Of a DNA stretch of 27,833 nucleotides, positions 15,664 to 23,405 are shown one piece after another. Positions within the stretch are counted from its first letter, which is position 1. Each line of letters begins with the position of its first letter. The stretch is from NCBI GenBank assembly GCA_036507695.1, contig DATCIR010000335.1:1-27833 (forward strand), in the 5' to 3' direction. Made by a program: the position numbers and the translations under genes. The notes below the pieces were generated by a model that had not been told where the DNA came from, searched no databases, and worked only from the letters and a program-made list of their open reading frames with translations. This stretch comes from JAKEGK01 sp036507695. GTDB lineage: Bacteria > Pseudomonadota > Gammaproteobacteria > SZUA-152.

Positions 15664-16122
15664 TTAGTCATCGCGGCGGTATTCACCGTCAATGACATCC
15701 GGCCGGTGGTGATGTGGCCGGGACTGTTGTGATCCTGCGTTGGAAGAACCCGCACCGGGAAAACGGAAAATCCGTTGAAACAGCCATAACGCCACCGAAC
15801 GCCGTATGACTGGCACCAGGCAAAGAAATCCGATGGCATCGGTAAAAAAACCGGGGGTGAGCAATAAGGCGCCGGCCACCAGTAACATAGCGCCCTCGAG
15901 CAGCTCAATGGCAGGTAACCCGCCCTGAGCCGCTGTTTGTTGCACGCGGCGCAGGGTGGAAAAGCCTTGGGTCCGCAGCAACCCGGCGCCAAGTACCGCC
16001 GTGAACACCACGGCGATTATGGTTGCGAGTGAACCAATGATTGAGCCGATTTCTATTAATAAATAGATTTCAATAATTGGAACAATAAAAAATAAAGCAA
16101 GTAATATGGCAATAGGATTCAT
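15664..16122 (-). CDS. fxsA: FxsA-family inner membrane protein
   Basis: The 152-residue protein has three to four hydrophobic segments (residues about 3-25, 28-50, 75-110), including the family's LLTPGFFTDAIGFLCLVP, followed by a hydrophilic tail rich in His, Arg and Asp. FxsA in E. coli is known for relieving F-plasmid exclusion of phage T7; its normal role is not clear. Its place just before groES is conserved in many Gammaproteobacteria. The ATG at 16122 is preceded by only a weak ribosome binding site. The gene is divergent from cutA. Confidence 0.9.
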   Translation of the reverse strand: MNPIAILLALFFIVPIIEIYLLIEIGSIIGSLATIIAVVFTAVLGAGLLRTQGFSTLRRVQQTAAQGGLPAIELLEGAMLLVAGALLLTPGFFTDAIGFLCLVPVIRRSVALWLFQRIFRFPGAGSSNAGSQQSRPHHHRPDVIDGEYRRDD

Positions 16123-16223
16123 AATAATTGTTGAAAAAACAGTAACAAACTGGATTGCGCGGAGTCTGAATAGTCAGCGTTTTTTACCCCGGATGAGCGT
16201 TTAGCGCGCCACCTTAGGAGGTA

Positions 16224-16289
16224 ATGACAAAAAATCTAATGACAAAAAACATTATGACCAATATAAAGGCGGCAGCCTCCAAGCTTTAG
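16224..16289 (+). CDS. 21-codon leader-like ORF with an in-frame repeated start
   Basis: A near-perfect ribosome binding site, AGGAGG, stands 3-4 nt before ATG. The ORF reads MTKNL MTKNI MTNIK AAASKL and stops 69 bp before the cutA start. The first ten residues are a 15-bp tandem duplication (ATGACAAAAAA...). It may be a leader peptide for the cutA-dsbD transcript or the surviving start of a lost gene. The strong initiation signal, better than that of cutA, is the main support. Confidence 0.4.
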   Translation: MTKNLMTKNIMTNIKAAASKL

Positions 16290-16358
16290 TAAAAGATAAA
16301 GGCGGAAAACGCCTGCCATGCACAGCTGTTGAACCACTATACTGATTATATTTTTGCT

Positions 16359-16712
16359 ATGCAAACCACGACCATGGAACCGAACTCTCACCAGTACTGC
16401 ATTGTTCTGAGCACGTGCCCCAGCCAGGAAGTGGCTGAAAGTATTGCCATGTCATTAGTAGAGAAAAAGCTCGCCGCATGCGTTAATATTGTGCCTGGCC
16501 TTATATCGGTATATGCGTGGCAAGGCAATATTGAAAAAAGTCAGGAGCACCTTCTCCTCGCTAAAACCCGCATCTCCGCTTACCCCGCTGTGGAAAGCGC
16601 CATCCTGGATCGTCATCCCTATGAACTTCCGGAAATAATCAGCATCCCAGTCAACACCGGTTTAGCTCATTATTTGTCATGGATTGACGACAATGTTGTA
16701 TCCGTCAGTTAA
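16359..16712 (+). CDS. cutA: CutA1 family divalent-cation tolerance protein
   Basis: The 117-residue protein has the family's core: YCIVLSTCPSQEVAESIA, LAACVNIVPGLISVYAWQG, LLAKTRI, HPYELPEIISIPV and YLSWIDD. CutA forms a very stable trimer related to PII proteins; its link to copper tolerance in E. coli is known but its molecular role is not settled. A second in-frame ATG at 16374 gives MEPNSHQY and is equally possible; neither has a clear ribosome binding site. The gene ends 12 bp before dsbD, and cutA-dsbD adjacency is common in Gammaproteobacteria. Confidence 0.93.
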   Translation: MQTTTMEPNSHQYCIVLSTCPSQEVAESIAMSLVEKKLAACVNIVPGLISVYAWQGNIEKSQEHLLLAKTRISAYPAVESAILDRHPYELPEIISIPVNTGLAHYLSWIDDNVVSVS

Positions 16713-16724
16713 CACGAGGTCGTG

Positions 16725-19061
16725 ATGAACAAACTAATACTAAGACACCTGCTTATCGGCTTAGCCTTACTGTTTCCCGTTTATTCTAATGCTGCTACTG
16801 CCGCTACCGAAGCATTGGATACCGGCATTATGGAAGGAGAACCACTGCCGCCGGAGCAGGCTTTCGTCTTGAGCACGGAAGTACTCAGCGCGGACATGAT
16901 ACGCGCCAAATGGCACATCGTTGATGGCTATTATCTGTATCGCGAAAAATTCAAATTTGAAAGCGTTACCCCCGGAATTACTGCCGGTACCGCTGTGTTC
17001 CCCCAAGGCAAGATCAAGGAAGACCAGTTCTTTGGCAAGGTGGAAACCTATCGCGGCGATATCGCGATCGATATTCCCCTTAACAGAATGGATGATTTCC
17101 AGACCCTGGAGCTTACGGTTACTTCCCAGGGATGCGCGGATATCGGAATTTGCTATCCGCCACAAAAACAGCAAGTCACTTTGAACCTGCCCGCACTGCC
17201 TGCCACATCCACATCCACATCCACATCCACATCTGAAAGCAGGCCCGCCGCCGAAAGTTCTACATTCAGCCCGCTAGCGGCAATAAAAAAATTCGGTGAT
17301 TCTTTATTAGGGGAAGAAGAAAAATTTCTCCCCGTCGACAAAGCCTTTGCTTACACGGCGGAAGTCCAGGACGGCAACACCATCAAAGCCAGCTGGAATA
17401 TCGCCGATGGTTATTACCTGTATCGCGATAAATTATCCTTTGCACTCCTGGACGCCAATGGTGTGGAGTTGGGTCAGATTAATTTGCCGGAAGGCAAGGA
17501 AAAAGACGACGAATCTTTCGGACGCATGGTCGTCTACTTGCATAATCTCGACCTTTTACTTCCCTTGCAGCGCATACGACTCGATCCCGCTAACGTGACC
17601 CTGGAGGTCAAATACCAGGGCTGCGCGGAAGCCGGTTTGTGTTATCCGCCCCAGACAAGAGCCATGCCCTTGTCATTGCCGGCAGGCAGCGCCATGCCAG
17701 CAGTCATGCTCAGCGGCGAGGCAAGCGCCGGCGCGTCACCCGGCATGAACGCCGGCGAATCAAAACGCGGTTTCCTGGGTAACCTGCTGTTTGCCTTCGG
17801 CATCGGAGTCCTGCTTACTTTTACGCCGTGCGTGCTGCCGATGATCCCGATCCTGGTCGGCGTCATCGTGGGTCAAAGCCGCGAAAAACCTACCAAGATG
17901 CGCGCGGGCATGCTGTCCATCAGTTATGTGATCGGCACCGCTGTAGTCTACTCAGCGGCCGGCTGGCTGGCTGGCGCTTCCGGGCAACAGTTGCAAGCCT
18001 ACACGCAAAATGCCTGGGGAATCGGCATCGTGGCCGCCATTCTGGTGGTACTGGCCTTATCGATGTTCGGTTTTTATGAAATTCAAATGCCATCCGCCAT
18101 CCAGTCGCGCTTGCAGATGAAAAGCCAGAATCTCAAAGGCGGCTCCATGTACGGCACACTCTTTTTGGGCATGGTCTCCGCGCTCATCGTTGGCGCCTGC
18201 GTTACTCCGTTATTAATGTTGGTCCTGGGCATCGCAATCCAGGCCGGCGACCCGGTTCTGGGGGCGTCGATGATGTTTGCGATGGCCTGGGGTATGGGTG
18301 TGATTCTCATCGCGGTAGGCGTCGGCGCCGGCCACCTATTGCCGAAAGCGGGCGCCTGGATGGATGTCATTAAATATGTATTTGGCGTGTTGCTGATCGG
18401 CGTGGCGATTTACCTCATGACGCCCTTGCAGGCAGTACCGATCCTATTACTCTGGGGTACTTTCCTGATTGTCGTCGGCGTCTATATGGGCGCCACCCAG
18501 GCCGTACCCGAAAGCGCCAATAAATGGCTCTATATGTGGAAAGGCCTGGGCACCGTACTATTGATCTGGGGCGTATTGGCGCTCATGGGCGGCATGCAGG
18601 GTAATCGTGACATCATGCAGCCGATTGATACCTCCAGTTTCACCATGATATCGGGTGGACCAGGGTTGGCGGCACAAACGGCACTGCGGGAACCACACGA
18701 CTTGTTTATTCACCTGGAAAATCCCGCCCAACTGGATGAACAACTTGCCAAGGCTAAGGCAGCCGGTAAACCTGTGATGCTCGACTATTTCGCGACCTGG
18801 TGCACGGATTGCCGGCGCATGGAGAAAGCAACATTCAATAACGCACAAGTGCAAAAAATCATGCAGGAAAAGTTTGTTGCGCTGCAGGTGGATGTCACTG
18901 ATCCTAACAATCCGGAAACTGAAGCCATTAAGAAGCGTTTTAAAGTTTTCGGTCCGCCCGCCATGCTGTTTTTTGACCAGGATGGTAATCCACGCACCGA
19001 GCTTAATTTCTATGGCTTTAGAAAGCCGGAAGATTTTATTGCGACCCTTGGCAAGATTTAA
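16725..19061 (+). CDS. dsbD: Thiol:disulfide interchange protein DsbD with duplicated alpha domain
   Basis: DsbD carries electrons from cytoplasmic thioredoxin across the inner membrane to periplasmic thiol proteins. This one has 778 residues, against about 565 in E. coli. After a signal peptide (about 1-22) there are two N-terminal alpha domains, each with the C-x5-C pair: GCADIGICYPP (Cys137/143) and GCAEAGLCYPP (Cys300/306). A (Thr-Ser)5 linker joins them. The membrane part has FTPCVLP (Cys369) and GACVTPLL (Cys492), and the C-terminal thioredoxin-like gamma domain has WCTDC (Cys693/696), so all relay cysteines are present. The ATG at 16725 lies 5 nt after GAGG; a GTG directly upstream is less likely. 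It is followed at 27 bp by a TlpA-like gene. Confidence 0.95.
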   Translation: MNKLILRHLLIGLALLFPVYSNAATAATEALDTGIMEGEPLPPEQAFVLSTEVLSADMIRAKWHIVDGYYLYREKFKFESVTPGITAGTAVFPQGKIKEDQFFGKVETYRGDIAIDIPLNRMDDFQTLELTVTSQGCADIGICYPPQKQQVTLNLPALPATSTSTSTSTSESRPAAESSTFSPLAAIKKFGDSLLGEEEKFLPVDKAFAYTAEVQDGNTIKASWNIADGYYLYRDKLSFALLDANGVELGQINLPEGKEKDDESFGRMVVYLHNLDLLLPLQRIRLDPANVTLEVKYQGCAEAGLCYPPQTRAMPLSLPAGSAMPAVMLSGEASAGASPGMNAGESKRGFLGNLLFAFGIGVLLTFTPCVLPMIPILVGVIVGQSREKPTKMRAGMLSISYVIGTAVVYSAAGWLAGASGQQLQAYTQNAWGIGIVAAILVVLALSMFGFYEIQMPSAIQSRLQMKSQNLKGGSMYGTLFLGMVSALIVGACVTPLLMLVLGIAIQAGDPVLGASMMFAMAWGMGVILIAVGVGAGHLLPKAGAWMDVIKYVFGVLLIGVAIYLMTPLQAVPILLLWGTFLIVVGVYMGATQAVPESANKWLYMWKGLGTVLLIWGVLALMGGMQGNRDIMQPIDTSSFTMISGGPGLAAQTALREPHDLFIHLENPAQLDEQLAKAKAAGKPVMLDYFATWCTDCRRMEKATFNNAQVQKIMQEKFVALQVDVTDPNNPETEAIKKRFKVFGPPAMLFFDQDGNPRTELNFYGFRKPEDFIATLGKI
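17205..17234 (+). repeat. Hexanucleotide repeat coding for the DsbD linker
   Basis: Four ACATCC units plus one ACATCT encode (Thr-Ser)5. Since the unit is six bases, change in copy number alters linker length without a frameshift. Confidence 0.9.
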
Positions 19062-19088
19062 CAAAGCGCCCTTGCTCAACACCATCCG

Positions 19089-19625
19089 ATGAAATCACGC
19101 TATATTGCCTATCTGTTATTGTTTCTCGCCGGGCTTTGGGGTGGCAACGAACTCGTTAAAGTATTTTTCAGCAACGAGGAAATTTCCACCACCGCGCAAA
19201 CAGAACTCCATCGGCCAGCATTCCCATTTGCATTGCAGGATCTTGATGGCAACACCCATGAGTTCGGTGAATGGAATGGCAAAGTCCGGGTACTGAATTT
19301 CTGGGCCACCTGGTGCCCGCCGTGCCGTAAGGAAACACCCCTGTTTGTGGAAATGCAGGAACAGCTCGGCAGCCAAGGACTACAATTTATCGGTATTGCC
19401 ATTGATGAAAAACATAAAGTCCAGGATTTCATGGATACCTACGGTGTAAATTATCCCATACTGATCGGTACGGATGACGCCATCGAAGTCGCAAAACAGT
19501 ATGGCAATCGCTTCGGCGCACTACCCTGGACCGTGGTCATCAATCGCGAAGGCACGATCGTACACGTTCAGGGCGGGGAAATGACGCGGCAAAAAGCGGA
19601 GTCGATTGTTCAACCACTCCTGTAA
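19089..19625 (+). CDS. TlpA/ResA-like membrane-anchored thioredoxin
   Basis: The 178-residue protein has an N-terminal signal anchor (about residues 6-27) and a thioredoxin fold with the active site WATWCPPCRKETP (residues about 75-87), the CPPC type of TlpA and related reductases. A conserved cis-Pro region is seen at ALPWTVVINREG. It should be a periplasmic thiol reductase. Because it follows dsbD, it is likely to receive electrons from DsbD, for instance for cytochrome c maturation or for another periplasmic target. ResA-, TlpA- and DsbE-type roles cannot be told apart from the sequence. Confidence 0.85.
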   Translation: MKSRYIAYLLLFLAGLWGGNELVKVFFSNEEISTTAQTELHRPAFPFALQDLDGNTHEFGEWNGKVRVLNFWATWCPPCRKETPLFVEMQEQLGSQGLQFIGIAIDEKHKVQDFMDTYGVNYPILIGTDDAIEVAKQYGNRFGALPWTVVINREGTIVHVQGGEMTRQKAESIVQPLL

Positions 19626-19979
19626 TGTTTGTGTCGCGCAATCGCCATATAGAATTAGAATCGTTGACGAGGCGTGCTCATGCCGAGTGCCCTTATTAGA
19701 AAGCCGCTCTTGGCTCACGCCCGACAAAATCCACTTTTTCTTCACAATCATGCGCTAAATTTCGCGGAATTGGGGGTTATCTGCAGAGAATACGTAGTCA
19801 AAATTCCTTTCCCTCATTTTTGTTCTGGACAAACCGTAAAAACCTGATTCATAATGCCGCCGACGAGGCTATGATTGGTATTTGAGAGCCGTTTTCTCGA
19901 AATTTACGAATATTCTAATCAAAATTCCAATAATTCAATTCAAAATCCATAACAGGTTGCGTTAAGGACATTCAACCCA
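19626..19979. other. Intergenic stretch before aroQ with a candidate promoter
   Basis: No gene or terminator hairpin is evident. TGGACA (19826-19831) and CATAAT (19850-19855), spaced 18 bp, form a plausible housekeeping promoter for aroQ-accBC. Three copies of AAAATTCC or AAAATCC lie in the AT-rich DNA near it. Confidence 0.45.
19826..19855 (+). promoter_or_regulatory. Candidate promoter of the aroQ-accB-accC operon
   Basis: -35 TGGACA and -10 CATAAT each match the housekeeping consensus in five of six positions, with an 18-bp spacer. The start codon of aroQ is about 125 bp further, leaving a long leader. Confidence 0.45.
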
Positions 19980-20429
19980 ATGCCAAAAATCCTGGTTTTA
20001 CATGGCCCGAATCTGAATTTACTCGGCACCCGCGAGCCGCACCATTACGGCGTAACCACCCTGGCGGATATCGATAAAAAGCTGCTTGGATTGGCAAAAA
20101 AAGCGGGGGTGGAATTAACATGCCGGCAGAGTAACGCGGAACACGAGCTTGTTGATTACGTACAGGCAGCCGGAAAAGATCCTGTGGATTTCATTGTTAT
20201 CAATCCGGCTGCGTTTACCCACACCAGTGTTGCTCTGCGCGATGCATTGTCGGCGATCGGCATTCCATTTATTGAAATTCACTTATCCAATATTTTTAAA
20301 CGCGAAGAATTTCGCCGCCATTCCTATTTTTCAGATATCGCTATCGGCGTTATTTCAGGCTTGGGGGCACAGGGCTACGAACTCGCGCTGCAGGCAGCGC
20401 TCGCTCACATCAATCAATCGAATAACTAA
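19980..20429 (+). CDS. aroQ: Type II 3-dehydroquinate dehydratase
   Basis: The 149-residue enzyme catalyses the third shikimate-pathway step, 3-dehydroquinate to 3-dehydroshikimate, as a cytoplasmic dodecamer. Visible motifs are HGPNLNLLGTREPHHYG with the catalytic Tyr in the lid loop, RQSNAEHELVDY, INPAAFTHTSVALRDAL with the catalytic His, and HLSNIFKREEFRRHSYFSD. It is the first gene of a group with accB (18 bp further) and accC, an order typical of Pseudomonas-type genomes. AAGGAC precedes the ATG. Confidence 0.97.
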   Translation: MPKILVLHGPNLNLLGTREPHHYGVTTLADIDKKLLGLAKKAGVELTCRQSNAEHELVDYVQAAGKDPVDFIVINPAAFTHTSVALRDALSAIGIPFIEIHLSNIFKREEFRRHSYFSDIAIGVISGLGAQGYELALQAALAHINQSNN

Positions 20430-20447
20430 ACTAATGGGCAACGTATT

Positions 20448-20918
20448 ATGGACATTCGTAAAGTTAAAAAACTCATCGAACTACTCGAAGAATCCGGGAT
20501 ATCCGAGCTGGAGATTCGCGAAGGCGAAGAATCTGTTCGAATCAGCCGGCACTCCAAGGTGGACTATCCCACCATGCTGATGGCGGCGCCGCAGGCCATG
20601 CAATATACCGCGCCCCCTGCCGCAACCGCGCTAACCGCACTGGTTGAACCGGGCAAACCGGCTGCCGCAGAGCCGCAAATTACCGGACATGTCATCAAAT
20701 CACCGATGGTCGGAACGTTTTATCGCGCAGCCACCCCAGGCGGGAAAGCATTCGTGGAAGTCGGTCAAAGCATCAAAGTCGGGGATACGCTTTGCATCGT
20801 GGAAGCCATGAAACTACTCAACCAGATACAGAGTGACAAAGCGGGTACTGTAAAAGCGATCCTCGTGGAAAATGAACACCCGGTTGAATATGGTCAGCCG
20901 CTGTTTGTTATTGAATAG
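20448..20918 (+). CDS. accB: Biotin carboxyl carrier protein of acetyl-CoA carboxylase
   Basis: The 156-residue protein has the usual N-terminal helix (MDIRKVKKLIELLEESGISE), an Ala/Pro-rich linker, and the C-terminal biotinyl domain (about residues 82-156) with VKSPMVGTF-like IKSPMVGTFYRAATP and the biotinylation site EAMKLLNQI, whose Lys carries biotin. Family members usually have EAMKMMN; the change to LL is conservative. Biotin is carboxylated by AccC, the next gene, at the start of fatty-acid synthesis. Confidence 0.97.
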   Translation: MDIRKVKKLIELLEESGISELEIREGEESVRISRHSKVDYPTMLMAAPQAMQYTAPPAATALTALVEPGKPAAAEPQITGHVIKSPMVGTFYRAATPGGKAFVEVGQSIKVGDTLCIVEAMKLLNQIQSDKAGTVKAILVENEHPVEYGQPLFVIE

Positions 20919-20954
20919 CTTTCAATGGAATTAACATTCAAATTCAGCAGGTCC

Positions 20955-20993
20955 ATGTTTAACAAATATGTTTAACAAATATGTTTAATAAAA
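20955..20993 (+). repeat. 13-bp tandem duplication of the accC start region
   Basis: ATGTTTAACAAAT occurs at 20955 and 20968, followed by the true accC start ATGTTTAATAAAA at 20981. The two upstream ATGs open out-of-frame ORFs, MFNKYV, ending in TAA at 20975 and 20988. The only Shine-Dalgarno-like sequence, CAGG at 20948-20951, precedes the first ATG, not the accC one. Confidence 0.95.
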
Positions 20994-22321
20994 TAGTTAT
21001 CGCCAACCGGGGTGAAATTGCGCTGCGCATCCTGCGCACTTGCAAGGAAATGGGGATTAAAACCGTCGCGGTCCATTCCACCGCGGACAGTGATCTAAAG
21101 CATGTCCGGCTGGCGGACGAATCCGTCTGCATTGGCCCGGCCCCTTCCATCGACAGTTACCTGAATATACCCGCGCTGATCAGCGCGGCGGAAGTCACCG
21201 ATGCGGTCGCAATCCACCCCGGCTACGGCTTTCTGGCGGAAAATGCCGATTTCGCCGAACGCCTGGAACAAAGCGGATTTACCTTCATTGGTCCCCGCTC
21301 CGAGACCATTCGCCTAATGGGCGATAAGGTGTCCGCGATTAATGCCATGAAAAAATCCGGCGTGCCCTGTGTACCCGGTTCAGACGGACCCTTGGGTGAC
21401 AACAAGGATGACACATTGCGTATGGCAAAAAGTATCGGCTACCCCGTTATTATCAAAGCGGCGGCCGGAGGCGGTGGCCGTGGCATGCGTGTGGTGCACA
21501 GTGAAGCCAATTTGCTCAACGCTATCGAACTCACCAAGGGTGAAGCCAAAGCGGCGTTTGGCAGTGATGTCGTGTACCTGGAAAAATACCTGGAAAATCC
21601 CCGCCACATTGAAATCCAAGTACTCGCCGACAAACTTGGCAATGCCATTTATCTGGGCGAACGGGATTGTTCCATGCAGCGCCGCCACCAGAAAGTCATC
21701 GAGGAAGCGCCCGCCCCGGGTATCACCCTGGAGGTCCGCGACCGAATCGGCGGACGCTGCGCGCAAGCCTGCCGCGATATCGGTTACGTCGGCGCCGGTA
21801 CGTTCGAGTTCCTGTATGAAAACGGCGAATTTTATTTTATTGAGATGAACACCCGCGTGCAGGTCGAACATCCGGTCACTGAAATGATTACCGGTGTTGA
21901 TATTGTCAAGGAACAAATCCGCGTCGCCGCCGGGGAACCGCTCGCCCACCAGCAGAAGGATATCGTCATCCGCGGCCATGCCATGGAATGCCGTATCAAC
22001 GCCGAGGATCCCAATTCGTTTATGCCTTCTCCCGGCACGATTACTGAGTTTCACGCCCCCGGCGGTTTAGGCGTACGGGTTGATTCGCATATCTATCGTG
22101 GCTACCGGGTACCGCCTTATTACGACTCCATGATCGGCAAATTGATTGTGCACGGGGAAACACGGGATGAAGCCATAGCGCGAATGTTAATGGCGCTCAG
22201 CGAATGTGTTATCGAAGGCATAAAGACCAATATCCCCCTGCATCTGGAACTATTTAATGACAGCGCCTTTCAAAGGGGCGGCACCAACATTCATTATCTG
22301 GAAAAGAAACTCGGTTTATAA
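20981..22321 (+). CDS. accC: Biotin carboxylase subunit of acetyl-CoA carboxylase
   Basis: The 446-residue enzyme uses ATP and bicarbonate to carboxylate the biotin on AccB. It shows the N-terminal MFNKIVIANRGEIALRILR, the glycine-rich ATP loop KAAAGGGGRGMR, GERDCSMQRRHQKVIEEAPAP and the catalytic EMNTRVQVEHPVTE. Length equals the E. coli enzyme. The start is fixed by homology; two out-of-frame copies of its first codons precede it, which may affect initiation. The gene is 62 bp after accB and 64 bp before prmA. Confidence 0.98.
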   Translation: MFNKIVIANRGEIALRILRTCKEMGIKTVAVHSTADSDLKHVRLADESVCIGPAPSIDSYLNIPALISAAEVTDAVAIHPGYGFLAENADFAERLEQSGFTFIGPRSETIRLMGDKVSAINAMKKSGVPCVPGSDGPLGDNKDDTLRMAKSIGYPVIIKAAAGGGGRGMRVVHSEANLLNAIELTKGEAKAAFGSDVVYLEKYLENPRHIEIQVLADKLGNAIYLGERDCSMQRRHQKVIEEAPAPGITLEVRDRIGGRCAQACRDIGYVGAGTFEFLYENGEFYFIEMNTRVQVEHPVTEMITGVDIVKEQIRVAAGEPLAHQQKDIVIRGHAMECRINAEDPNSFMPSPGTITEFHAPGGLGVRVDSHIYRGYRVPPYYDSMIGKLIVHGETRDEAIARMLMALSECVIEGIKTNIPLHLELFNDSAFQRGGTNIHYLEKKLGL

Positions 22322-22385
22322 CCGGGTATAGCCAGCATTGTCTGCTCTGGGCCACCGGGTACTCCTTGTTACGCCATTAGCCAAT

Positions 22386-23264
22386 ATGCCGTGGATTCAA
22401 ATCAGTTTCGACTGCCATAAAGCGCTGGCTACAGCGATATCCGACACACTCACGGAGCTTGGCGCCGCTTCCGTAACGCTCGAAGACGCCGCCGGCCAGG
22501 CCTTGCTGGAACCCGGCGTCGGTGAAACTCCGCTCTGGGACCAAATGGTTGTGTCGGGATTGTTTGATGCCGCAACGGATATTGATAACCTGGTGGCCGG
22601 CATCAGTGCCGCCATTGCGCCTGATAATCTCCCGCCCTGGCGGGTATCGACCGTCGAAGACAAAGCATGGGAACGCGAGTGGATGCAGCATTTCCAGCCC
22701 ACGCGTTTTGGCGCGCGCACTTGGATTTGTCCCAGCTGGTGCCAGCCGCCTGACCCGGATGCGGTAAACATATTGCTGGATCCCGGCCTGGCCTTTGGCA
22801 CCGGCACCCACCCAACGACTGCACTCTGCCTGGAATGGCTGGATCAACATATCAAGGGCGGAGAAACGGTCATCGATTTTGGCTGCGGCTCGGGAATATT
22901 GGGTATCGGCGCGCTCAAACTGGGGGCCGCAACCGCTTGGGCAGTCGATAACGATCCCCAGGCGCTGCTTGCAACCCGTGATAACGCATTGAAAAATCAG
23001 CTGGAATCTAAAATAAAAATTTTAGCGGCGAGCCAGCCGCTCCCCGTTCAGGCTGATATCCTGCTGGCGAACATCTTGGCCAACCCGCTGATGGCGCTCG
23101 CTGCACTATATGCTGACAAACTAAAACCCGGCGGCATGGCGGTGTTATCAGGCATTTTGGTGGAGCAACAACATATGGTGTTGGAATCTTATACCGGACG
23201 TTTTAATTTGGTATCCAGTGCTCAAAAAGAAGGCTGGGTGTGCCTGACTTTACGACGCATTTAA
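22386..23264 (+). CDS. prmA: Ribosomal protein L11 methyltransferase
   Basis: The 292-residue enzyme trimethylates ribosomal protein L11 with S-adenosylmethionine. The start at MPWIQISFD matches the E. coli protein (MPWIQL...); an upstream extension in frame to 22338 is unlikely. The methyltransferase domain shows DPGLAFGTGTHPTT, VIDFGCGSGILGIGALKLGA as the cofactor loop and the catalytic-type ILANILANPLMAL. It follows accC as in many Gammaproteobacteria. Confidence 0.95.
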   Translation: MPWIQISFDCHKALATAISDTLTELGAASVTLEDAAGQALLEPGVGETPLWDQMVVSGLFDAATDIDNLVAGISAAIAPDNLPPWRVSTVEDKAWEREWMQHFQPTRFGARTWICPSWCQPPDPDAVNILLDPGLAFGTGTHPTTALCLEWLDQHIKGGETVIDFGCGSGILGIGALKLGAATAWAVDNDPQALLATRDNALKNQLESKIKILAASQPLPVQADILLANILANPLMALAALYADKLKPGGMAVLSGILVEQQHMVLESYTGRFNLVSSAQKEGWVCLTLRRI

Positions 23265-23292
23265 CCGCTTAAAGCTATATTTGATTTCGAGT

Positions 23293-23298
23293 TATAAT
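23293..23298 (+). promoter_or_regulatory. Perfect -10 box before the zinc-ribbon gene
   Basis: TATAAT in the spacer after prmA, 107 bp before the DUF3426 start. No convincing -35 box is found 16-18 bp upstream, so it is only a candidate. Confidence 0.3.
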
Positions 23299-23405
23299 GA
23301 TTTATTTCATGGCGACGAGCACCGCTGATGAGATATTTTGCTAATGCTAACAGCCGAACTGCCGATCAAAAGAACCAGGGAAAGTAACGCAAGTCTTAGA
23401 ATTCT

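Noticed and set aside
21380..22054. 224-residue minus-strand ORF
   Set aside because: It lies wholly inside accC and is a codon-usage shadow.
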